This document shows, piece after piece, positions 1 to 4,876 of a stretch of DNA of 5,000 nucleotides. The notes under the pieces were generated by a model. It saw only the letters and a program-made list of their open reading frames with translations, was not told where the DNA came from and ran no database searches. This stretch comes from Prevotellaceae bacterium (GTDB taxonomy: Bacteria > Bacteroidota > Bacteroidia > Bacteroidales > UBA932). Where the stretch lies: the NCBI GenBank assembly GCA_031259645.1, contig JAIRLC010000084.1, forward strand, positions 1 to 5,000. Direction: 5' to 3'. A program made the position numbers and the translations under genes. Positions within the stretch are counted from its first letter, which is position 1, and every line of letters begins with the position of its first letter.

Positions 1-98
1 TCGCTACACAAAATAACCATATCATCGAGGGAAACAAGTTTGTGGTTTCGGCTGCGGATATGCCCGGCAATGTCACCGTCGAAGAAGAGAGCTTATAG
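1..98 (+). CDS. C-terminal end of an unrecognised protein (partial, 5' end outside window)
   Basis: An open frame read from base 3 gives 31 residues (ATQNNHIIEGNKF, then VVSAADMPGNVTVEEESL) and stops at TAG 96-98. It has no start in the window, so it is the tail of a longer gene. The segment is polar to mildly hydrophobic, with no membrane helix, no cysteine and no recognisable motif, so I assign no function. The stop codon lies inside the first degenerate unit of the tandem repeat that follows (GAGCTTATAG at 89-98, echoed by GAGCTTATAC at 100-109), so the repeat has either grown into the gene end or supplies its last codons. No T-tracted hairpin follows within the next 110 bases. Frame choice rests on the other two forward frames: frame 2 hits TAA at 14-16, and frame 1 reads as Arg-rich out-of-frame sequence. 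Confidence 0.6.
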   Translation, partial: ATQNNHIIEGNKFVVSAADMPGNVTVEEESL

Positions 99-147
99 CG
101 AGCTTATACCTAAGATATAGCTAAGATATACCTAAGATATACCTAAA
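89..147. repeat. 11-bp tandem repeat array, unit CTAAGATATA(C/G)
   Basis: Units read directly: CTAAGATATAG (110-120), CTAAGATATAC (121-131), CTAAGATATAC (132-142) and a truncated CTAAA (143-147). They are preceded by two diverged units, GAGCTTATAGC (89-99) and GAGCTTATAC (100-109). The period is 11 bp, close to one helical turn. The array begins over the stop codon of the upstream gene and ends about 65 bp before the next start. It is too short, with no spacers, to be CRISPR. Its role is unknown; slippage-generated minisatellite or phased binding sites are both possible. Confidence 0.85.
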
Positions 148-202
148 GAGAATGAAAAATGAAAGGTGATCCATTCTATGAAATAATGTTTAATATCAAA
201 AT

Positions 203-210
203 TATATTTG
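203..210 (+). promoter_or_regulatory. Possible Bacteroides-type -7 box (TATATTTG) touching the next start codon
   Basis: TATATTTG matches the Bacteroides sigma-ABfr -7 consensus TAnnTTTG. It sits one base before ATG 212. If used, transcription would begin at about the start codon, giving a leaderless or start-less message. No convincing TTTG (-33) lies 19-21 bp upstream; only TATG at 177-180 is nearby. In AT-rich sequence such a match can arise by chance, so the call is weak. Confidence 0.25.
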
Positions 211-211
211 T

Positions 212-949
212 ATGAAAAAATTTTATTTAATTGTAGCTGCCATTATTTGCAGCAGTGCGCTGTTTGCGCAGGATATCATTACCCTGAAAAGCGGCGATGA
301 AATCAAAGCCAAAGTACAGGAAATCGGGTTGGACAATGTGAAGTACAAGAAGTACGAAAATCAGGCCGGCCCTACCTACACCCTGATGCAGTCCGACATT
401 TTTATGATAAAGTATGAAAATGGCGACAAGGATGTGTTCAAAGATGCGCCGAGCGACGTATCCACAAATACTGTAATCACCCAGCCAACGGATCACTTAA
501 CCTTCAGTAGCGGTTTTTGGAAGGGTACAATCATCACAGACGGGACGGGGAAAAAACTGAACAAGAAAGAGTTCCGCTCTATTGTATCGGAAGTACCCGA
601 TGCGCTGGCTTATTATAATGCGGGCTTGTCCCTGCACAGGACGAGCAGTATTTTGGACGGTATTGGCTTGGGCTTGTTGGGCGCTTCGTTAGTAGATATA
701 CTTTGGACTGCCGCTCTCGCTGATGACGATACTAATGGCGGCGCGGTATCCTCTACTTGGTGGTATTGGGATATAGCTGCCGCAGGATGTTTCACCGCAG
801 CCCTTATATGCGCATTCTCAGGCGATGCAAATTGGGAGACGGCGGTAAACCTTTACAACAGTGCGAAGAGCAACCCTCACGCCTCGCGCACGTCCCTTAA
901 CTTCGGGCTAACCCGTTCGGGCGGTATAGGACTTACATTAACTTTTTAA
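212..949 (+). CDS. Exported two-TM envelope protein with N-terminal 'DIITLKSGDEI' domain, function unknown
   Basis: 245 aa. Residues 1-19 are a signal peptide (MKK, hydrophobic core, ...SALFA|Q). Residues 21-76 form a compact beta-rich unit that starts DIITLKSGDEIKAKV and ends IKYENGDKDVF. I recognise this unit from many uncharacterised Bacteroidota envelope proteins; it has no known biochemical role. A polar stretch follows, then two hydrophobic segments at about 147-170 and 184-203. The protein ends in a SLNFGLTRSGGIG-type tail with a terminal Phe, a pattern also seen in Bacteroidales surface or outer-membrane proteins. The start is set by the signal peptide: the next in-frame Met is residue 59. 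There is no Shine-Dalgarno sequence. The following gene begins 12 nt after the stop, so the two are probably co-transcribed. Membrane location is inferred; the specific function is not known. Confidence 0.85.
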   Translation: MKKFYLIVAAIICSSALFAQDIITLKSGDEIKAKVQEIGLDNVKYKKYENQAGPTYTLMQSDIFMIKYENGDKDVFKDAPSDVSTNTVITQPTDHLTFSSGFWKGTIITDGTGKKLNKKEFRSIVSEVPDALAYYNAGLSLHRTSSILDGIGLGLLGASLVDILWTAALADDDTNGGAVSSTWWYWDIAAAGCFTAALICAFSGDANWETAVNLYNSAKSNPHASRTSLNFGLTRSGGIGLTLTF

Positions 950-961
950 ATTTATACAATC

Positions 962-1567
962 ATGACAAAATTTTTCAAAATCATGGCAAGCGTGCTGACG
1001 ATAGCAGCATTCAGTTCCTGTTCCAAAGACGAAACAGTAACTACGCCCCCTTATGCCGCTTCTACCCAAACATGGGTGGTCGGTGATCAAACATGGAGCG
1101 ACGCCATTCACGACCCAGCGTGCAACAAATCGAGTTTCGACAGCGGTACGGCAGAAAACCCCAAAGCTGATGGACGAAGTTATACCCACGAGGGGGATAC
1201 TTATTATTACTATAGCTGGCCTTATGTGAAGGAACAAGCTGCATGCCTGTGTCCCCCACCATGGCGCGTGCCATCATTGACCGATTTTATCAATCTGCGT
1301 CTTGCCCTGGGTGGATCCGGCAATGATGAAGAAGATCAAACGGATTGGATTGCAAACGGATACGTGAAGAAATGGGGAGGTACGTATGCAGGCTTAGCCA
1401 CCAGCGATGAGGGGATCATCCAAATGGGGCATATGGCTAATTATTGGTCAAGTACAGAGTGGCCTCCCGATGCTGCTTACATATTGACCTATCTACCCCA
1501 TTATCAAGGAATTTATAATGTCGGAATGCAAAAAAATGGGTGCATACAGTTGCGATGCGTGAAATAG
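962..1567 (+). CDS. Lipoprotein with a FISUMP (Fibrobacter succinogenes major paralogous) domain
   Basis: 201 aa. The N-terminus is a lipoprotein signal with lipidated Cys20 (AAFSS|C). The mature start C-S-K-D-E is acidic and resembles the lipoprotein export signals that carry Bacteroidota lipoproteins to the cell surface. The body shows the landmarks of the FISUMP family (TIGR02145): TWVVGDQTWSDAI at 38-50, CPPPWRVPS at 97-105, a Leu-rich helix at 109-117, NYWSSTE at 160-166 and the closing LRCVK at 197-201. Cys54, Cys95, Cys97, Cys194 and Cys199 are available for disulfides. Length suits a single-domain member. The family is abundant in gut Bacteroidota and Fibrobacter, and its molecular role is unsettled; surface adhesion or structural roles have been suggested. 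It probably shares a transcript with the envelope gene 12 nt upstream. No Shine-Dalgarno sequence is present. No intrinsic terminator is obvious after it. Confidence 0.88.
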   Translation: MTKFFKIMASVLTIAAFSSCSKDETVTTPPYAASTQTWVVGDQTWSDAIHDPACNKSSFDSGTAENPKADGRSYTHEGDTYYYYSWPYVKEQAACLCPPPWRVPSLTDFINLRLALGGSGNDEEDQTDWIANGYVKKWGGTYAGLATSDEGIIQMGHMANYWSSTEWPPDAAYILTYLPHYQGIYNVGMQKNGCIQLRCVK

Positions 1568-1574
1568 CCGTAGA

Positions 1575-1610
1575 AATCAATCAATCAATCAATCAATCAA
1601 TTAATTAATT
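1575..1610. repeat. Tetranucleotide microsatellite (AATC)6(AATT)3
   Basis: Six perfect AATC units run from 1575 to 1598 and change without a break into three AATT units at 1599-1610. The final TTAATTAATTAA (1601-1612) is also self-complementary. The tract starts 8 bp after the stop of the FISUMP lipoprotein and ends 115 bp before the next start. Tracts of this kind slip during replication. Because it lies between genes, a length change would alter spacing, not a reading frame. Confidence 0.95.
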
Positions 1611-1676
1611 AACAACATAAAGATTTTTCTTTACAAAATGGCGGAACCCGAAAAGCCAAAACAGAGTAGGGATTTT

Positions 1677-1692
1677 TTAAATAATTATTTAA
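1677..1692. promoter_or_regulatory. Perfect 16-bp AT-only palindrome (possible operator)
   Basis: TTAAATAATTATTTAA equals its own reverse complement. It lies 33 bp before ATG 1726, where a core promoter or operator would be expected for that gene. It could be a dimeric regulator site or an easily melted promoter element. The surroundings are AT-rich, so chance is a real alternative. Confidence 0.3.
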
Positions 1693-1725
1693 CAGTTGCG
1701 CCCGACACGTATCAGGGATTATAAA

Positions 1726-1995
1726 ATGAAAAAAAAGTTATTTATCGGTTTGGTTGCTGTATTTTTTTCAGCAATGTTCGTTTCGTGCAACAAAAAAGAT
1801 ATTACGAAACGAAGAACGTGCGAATGTACAGTTAGCGTTACCGTCATGGGCTACACAAGTTCCCAAACGGTGTCAGATGAGTATGACGGAAGTTGTTCCG
1901 AATTGGAAAATGCCGCTTCCGGGGAAATCGCTCAAGCGGTAAAAGAGCTTGAGGCCGTGGGAGGTTCGGTAACCGTTAAGTGCCACGAGAAATAA
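1726..1995 (+). CDS. Small Cys-containing lipoprotein, function unknown
   Basis: 89 aa. Residues 1-20 are a lipoprotein signal (MKKKLFIG, hydrophobic core, AMFVS) and Cys21 is the predicted lipidation site, followed by NKKD. The mature part carries four more cysteines: C32 and C34 (CEC), C57 (DEYDGSC) and C86 (VKCHE). That is enough for two disulfides in a domain of about 60 residues. The order CEC, polar beta-hairpin, SDEYDGSCSE, amphipathic helix, VKCHE resembles short uncharacterised Bacteroidales lipoproteins. An in-frame TTG at 1696 would extend the protein by ten residues (RPTRIRDYK...), but that would bury the signal peptide; ATG 1726 is preferred. Only a weak AGGG (1714-1717) precedes it. 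The gene ends 12 nt before a strong terminator, so it is probably monocistronic or the last gene of a unit. Confidence 0.82.
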   Translation: MKKKLFIGLVAVFFSAMFVSCNKKDITKRRTCECTVSVTVMGYTSSQTVSDEYDGSCSELENAASGEIAQAVKELEAVGGSVTVKCHEK

Positions 1996-2007
1996 GCGCC
2001 AGAATTC

Positions 2008-2045
2008 GGCAGGTTTAGTGCTTTTGCATTAAGCCTGCCTTTTTT
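2008..2045 (+). terminator. Rho-independent terminator
   Basis: GGCAGGTTTAGTGC (2008-2021) pairs with GCATTAAGCCTGCC (2026-2039) across a TTTT loop. This is a 14-bp stem with only two G-T wobbles and a GC-rich base. Six T (2040-2045) follow directly. No A-tract precedes it, so it works on the + strand only. It serves the small lipoprotein gene ending at 1995. It stands just 9 bp before the start of the thioredoxin-like gene. Confidence 0.93.
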
Positions 2046-2054
2046 CAAAGTTTT

Positions 2055-2543
2055 ATGAAAAGGAAATATGTCTTCTTATCGGTTATTGCCGCGTTGATTA
2101 TTACAGCAGTTGCTGTTTGGACGCTATGCAATGACGAAAAGGAAAAATACGAAGGGATGCGGGTACAGGAAACACCGTTAAAGGAATTTATTGACTTGCC
2201 GGAAGATTCTTCCTGTCTGGTTTTTATGTTTGTACCCTCCTGCAAGTATTGTCAAAATTCCGTCGCAAATCTCAATGAATACGAAAAAACAGGCGTGGTG
2301 GACAAGGTGGTCGGTTTGACGCTGAAAGACAGTATTGGCGAAAAGTATTTTATCCGGCATTACCAGCCTGCTTTCCCGATTATCGGGTGCGATATACAAA
2401 AGTTACTGGCATTCAATAACCGCTTTCCGACGTCCTATTATATAGAAAACAGCGTCATTGTAAAGGTATTCAGGGGTGAATTACCCGAAGGAAAGAAATT
2501 TTTCAAAAAATCAAAAAAGAAAATAAAACAATGTGGAATATGA
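2055..2543 (+). CDS. Membrane-anchored thioredoxin-fold protein with CxxC (CKYC)
   Basis: 162 aa. Residues 1-4 are MKRK and 5-24 form one hydrophobic segment, best read as an uncleaved anchor that puts the rest in the periplasm. Then comes a thioredoxin-like core: a beta-strand (CLVFMFVPS, 54-62), the redox motif C63-K-Y-C66 at the start of a helix (CQNSVANL), and RFPTSYYIENS at 123-133, where Pro125 takes the place of the conserved cis-Pro facing the active site. The family is the TlpA/DsbE-like group, which reduces, oxidises or isomerises disulfides in exported proteins. Direction cannot be told from sequence. Extra cysteines occur at 25, 54, 112 and 160. The Lys-rich tail (KKFFKKSKKKIKQ) is unusual. 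Its stop overlaps the next start (ATGA), so it is translationally coupled to the Cys-rich protein, a plausible substrate. There is no Shine-Dalgarno sequence, and a terminator lies just upstream. Confidence 0.83.
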   Translation: MKRKYVFLSVIAALIITAVAVWTLCNDEKEKYEGMRVQETPLKEFIDLPEDSSCLVFMFVPSCKYCQNSVANLNEYEKTGVVDKVVGLTLKDSIGEKYFIRHYQPAFPIIGCDIQKLLAFNNRFPTSYYIENSVIVKVFRGELPEGKKFFKKSKKKIKQCGI

Positions 2544-3757
2544 AACGATTAAATTTAGTTTTGCTACTGTGCCTGCTGTGTGCAGGGCAGCCGTTATACG
2601 GGCAATGGAAGTTTAGTTATATGTGTGGGTTAAGTAGTCTGCAATATCAGGGAGGATATCCCACGAAATCGGTATGTGAAGCGGCGGCCAAGGCTATGAA
2701 TGGACGCCCGTGTGATAATGGCAGCGGCGGCGCTTGGGGCAGTAAAATAATAGTAACCGGTTATGAGAATGATTACTGCTATGGTACAGATTTACCTGTA
2801 TCAACCACAAATAATGCCGGACAATCCCTTCCCGGCATAGTGGATTTCGAAAAGAAACAACAGATAACGGGCGTCGTGCCTACCAATCCTTATGATGAAC
2901 TGCTCGACGGCGCAGAGGAGTACCGGTATTGGGATGAAGCGATGTTTGGGGAAACACAAAATACTTCTACCGCACAAACAGGCGATAAGGAATATGATGA
3001 AGCATTACAACAGGTGTCTTCAAAAAAAATAAATTGGAAAGGGGGGCGACCGGGCAGCGCTGAAGGGATGTTCAATTATTTCAATAATGCTTCCGGCAAC
3101 AACGATAACTTTGGTGAATCGCAGCGCAATGCAGATGAAAATCGCCGGCAAGGAGGACGTGTAGGCGCAATGGGCGGGTTCAACATAAGACCCAATCGGT
3201 CAAGTAATGCAAATAGATATAACGGAAGTCAGAGGTTTGAAGGGCCTGTTCAGTCTATTAGTGGTCAAAACGCTTCTTCAACTTCAGCTCCTCGTGGAAA
3301 ATTTGAAAAGAATACAGCACTCGTGAATACTGAAAATGCGGCAAATAATAAAGATAATTTAGAAGCTGCAGCAGGTACAGGTAATGCATATCTCGGTCGA
3401 GACCCTGAACTTAATGAATTGCTTAAAGTCCTTAATAATCCAAATGATCCAATACGTCAACAGCTTACTATAGGATTAACAGATGCACGCCTAAATAGAC
3501 ATAATAAGAATTATGACTTAAAAAAAGAAGAAATAAATAAAATGCCTGCAAGAACAGCCGAAGAAAGGAAAGCAAAGGCAGAGAGATTACAAAAATTAAA
3601 AGAATTTGAAAATAGCAAAGAATATAAAGATTATAAAAATGCATATAAAGCATTCAGGGATGCTACGAAAAATAAAGGGTGTTCTGGTTGTGCAGCTGCT
3701 GCTGACAATGCAGACAAGAAGGGTGCTGCTGCATCAAAAAAACTTGCAGATATATAA
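2540..3757 (+). CDS. Secreted Cys-rich mosaic protein with disordered middle and coiled-coil tail, unrecognised
   Basis: 405 aa from ATG 2540, which overlaps the previous stop as ATGA. An in-frame ATG at 2531 adds only MWN and weakens the signal peptide. Residues 1-21 are a signal peptide (MKRLNLVLLL...PLYG|Q). Residues 22-85 form a small domain with four cysteines (29, 46, 58, 80), able to make two disulfides. About 140-285 is low in hydrophobics and rich in Asn, Gly, Ser and Gln, probably disordered. Residues 286-318 look helical (RDPELNELLKVLNN), then 325-378 is a Lys/Glu-rich helix, a likely coiled coil. The tail has a CSGC pair (381-384) and an Ala/Lys-rich end. Codons move from mixed-GC (GGC AGC GGC GGC GCT) to strongly A-rich (AAA TTA AAA GAA) at about 3190-3290, suggesting that the 3' part has a different history. 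I recognise no family. A structural or secreted effector-like role is possible but unproven. Confidence 0.78.
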   Translation: MKRLNLVLLLCLLCAGQPLYGQWKFSYMCGLSSLQYQGGYPTKSVCEAAAKAMNGRPCDNGSGGAWGSKIIVTGYENDYCYGTDLPVSTTNNAGQSLPGIVDFEKKQQITGVVPTNPYDELLDGAEEYRYWDEAMFGETQNTSTAQTGDKEYDEALQQVSSKKINWKGGRPGSAEGMFNYFNNASGNNDNFGESQRNADENRRQGGRVGAMGGFNIRPNRSSNANRYNGSQRFEGPVQSISGQNASSTSAPRGKFEKNTALVNTENAANNKDNLEAAAGTGNAYLGRDPELNELLKVLNNPNDPIRQQLTIGLTDARLNRHNKNYDLKKEEINKMPARTAEERKAKAERLQKLKEFENSKEYKDYKNAYKAFRDATKNKGCSGCAAAADNADKKGAAASKKLADI

Positions 3758-3768
3758 TATATAAATAT

Positions 3769-3775
3769 AGGAGGT
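3769..3775 (+). promoter_or_regulatory. Perfect Shine-Dalgarno AGGAGGT, unusual for this lineage
   Basis: AGGAGGT lies in the 21-nt gap before ATG 3779, with 4 nt between AGGAGG and the ATG. No other gene start in the window has more than a trace of such a site. Bacteroidota generally do not rely on Shine-Dalgarno pairing, so this site may mark special translational control or foreign origin. The spacing is shorter than the usual optimum. It fixes ATG 3779 as the start over the later Met6 codon. Confidence 0.7.
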
Positions 3776-3778
3776 ATT

Positions 3779-4867
3779 ATGAAAACAAATTTAATGATAA
3801 TCGTGTGCTGCCTGTTAACAACATTTGCACAAGGACAAGAGCAAGGAGAAGGACAAGACGGGCAAGACAACTGTACGGACGAAAAAACGATACGAAAAAT
3901 AGAAGCTATAAAAGACGGCGTACGGGAACAGCTTGACCAAAAAATCAGCGAAAAAATAGTAGGATTAGATAATCCGGAAACGCATTATGTACAGAAATTA
4001 AATGTAAATGGCAAAAGTTTTTACACACTTGCCGAACTCATGAAAGAATATGGACATAAAAAGAACGGTAAATTCGACACGTGGAGAAAACAAGCCGGCA
4101 AAAATGCAAAATACTATATGTTTTATACTAATGTCGAAGGCAAGGTGTATCTTTATCACGAAGAGTTAAACGAAGAGATGGCTGAACAATTTCAGCAGTA
4201 TTTGCCGAAAGGGACTTATACTTTCGACGAAAACACCTACAATGCGTATTTTAGAGGTATTGATTTTTCAAAAAACCATTGGAAAGAAGGCGGTGATGTC
4301 CATGCAAGATTGGCAGATATGCGGCGTTTGGCGGTAGCTGTCGGTAAAGATTTAGGAATAGCTGTTGATCCTGATAAAATTACATTTCGCCTGTTTGAAG
4401 CACAGAATATCGAAGGACTTCCCCCTACAAGAATGTATATACCCACTACTGCAAAAAGAGATGATAATATTGCAGGATTTGCAAAATGGGACGATGCTGT
4501 AACATCTATAGAAATAGACGCCGACAAATTACAGAAAGGTAGTATTTCCGATGTTATTAATACAATGGTGGAAGAGGTATATCATAAGTATCAAATGTCG
4601 GAAATTAAAAAACTTCAAACCGAAAAAGCGCAGGACTGGAATAAGAGTTTCAACGACAACAACAGGAATGATTACGGGAAAAAAATTAATGACTTGCAAA
4701 AACAAATTGACGCAGAAAAAAATGTTGACAATCGCAAAGAATTAAAAAAACAACAGGACGCTGCTATTCATTCCTACTATAAGCTTGCGCACGAACGGGA
4801 TGCAAAAGAATTTGCAGGAAAAATTGCTGCAATGGAATACGCCAAAAGAAAAAATTTACTCAAATAG
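3779..4867 (+). CDS. Secreted protein with a degenerate zinc-peptidase-like C-terminal domain (EExxH), function unknown
   Basis: 362 aa. Residues 1-18 are a signal peptide (MKTNLMIIVCCLLTTFA), then a short Gln/Gly-rich linker (20-31). About 35-200 is an unrecognised mixed alpha/beta region with SFYTLAELMKEYGHK and VEGKVYLYHEELNEE. From about 243 the layout resembles secreted metallopeptidase-like domains of bacterial polymorphic toxins: a strand (SIEIDADKL), a helix INTMVEEVYHKYQ (residues 260-272), a charged coiled-coil insert (about 276-327), then HERDAKEFAGKIA at 338-350. In active relatives I would expect HExxH plus a downstream E-x-D-A-x-x-F-A. Here the first His is Glu265 (E265-E-V-Y-H269), while E339/D341/A342/F345/A346 fit the second part. 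It could be an altered metal site, an inactive scaffold, or coincidence. It starts 21 nt after the Cys-rich gene and ends 9 nt before the next, so operonic. Codons are A-rich. Confidence 0.78.
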   Translation: MKTNLMIIVCCLLTTFAQGQEQGEGQDGQDNCTDEKTIRKIEAIKDGVREQLDQKISEKIVGLDNPETHYVQKLNVNGKSFYTLAELMKEYGHKKNGKFDTWRKQAGKNAKYYMFYTNVEGKVYLYHEELNEEMAEQFQQYLPKGTYTFDENTYNAYFRGIDFSKNHWKEGGDVHARLADMRRLAVAVGKDLGIAVDPDKITFRLFEAQNIEGLPPTRMYIPTTAKRDDNIAGFAKWDDAVTSIEIDADKLQKGSISDVINTMVEEVYHKYQMSEIKKLQTEKAQDWNKSFNDNNRNDYGKKINDLQKQIDAEKNVDNRKELKKQQDAAIHSYYKLAHERDAKEFAGKIAAMEYAKRKNLLK

Positions 4868-4876
4868 ATTAACAAT

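Larger units (their letters stand above)
1568..1725. other. Intergenic region with microsatellite and palindrome
   Basis: These 158 bases separate the FISUMP lipoprotein from the small Cys-rich lipoprotein. They hold the (AATC)6(AATT)3 repeat and a perfect AT-only palindrome (both listed separately). No tRNA, small RNA, hairpin with T-tract or clear TAnnTTTG promoter box was found by eye. The promoter for the downstream lipoprotein should lie here if that gene is transcribed on its own. The stretch 1630-1670 is the only less AT-rich part and shows no recognisable signal. Confidence 0.6.

Noticed and set aside
89..147. CRISPR-like repeat array
   Set aside because: The units are 11 bp, directly adjacent and without spacers, and no cas gene is present, so it is a simple tandem repeat.
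149..177. Hairpin AGAATG...CATTCT as a terminator for the upstream gene
   Set aside because: Only a 6-bp AT-rich stem with a 17-nt loop and no T-tract follows it, so it is not convincing.
938..1237. Minus-strand open frame opposite the FISUMP lipoprotein
   Set aside because: Its composition is that of an antisense shadow (Cys/Arg/His-rich with no domain), and the sense gene has clear family motifs.
1696..1725. TTG start extending the small lipoprotein by ten residues
   Set aside because: The extension would put charged residues ahead of a classic MKKK lipoprotein signal, so ATG 1726 is far more likely.
2531..2539. ATG 2531 as start of the Cys-rich gene
   Set aside because: It adds MWN before MKRLNL and gives a poorer signal peptide. 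ATG 2540 makes the common ATGA stop/start overlap.
3468..3653. Minus-strand hydrophobic open frame that looks like a small membrane protein
   Set aside because: It is the antisense of an A-rich Lys/Asn/Glu helix region, which automatically reads as Phe/Leu/Ile. It has no signals of its own.
4551..4745. Second + strand frame inside the EExxH gene (Lys-rich, 64 codons)
   Set aside because: It is fully nested in a well-supported gene and has no ribosome site, so it is an artefact of A-rich sequence and not a frameshift product.
3779..4867. Calling the EExxH protein an active toxin or protease
   Set aside because: The canonical HExxH is not intact and no immunity gene is evident, so only a resemblance is reported.
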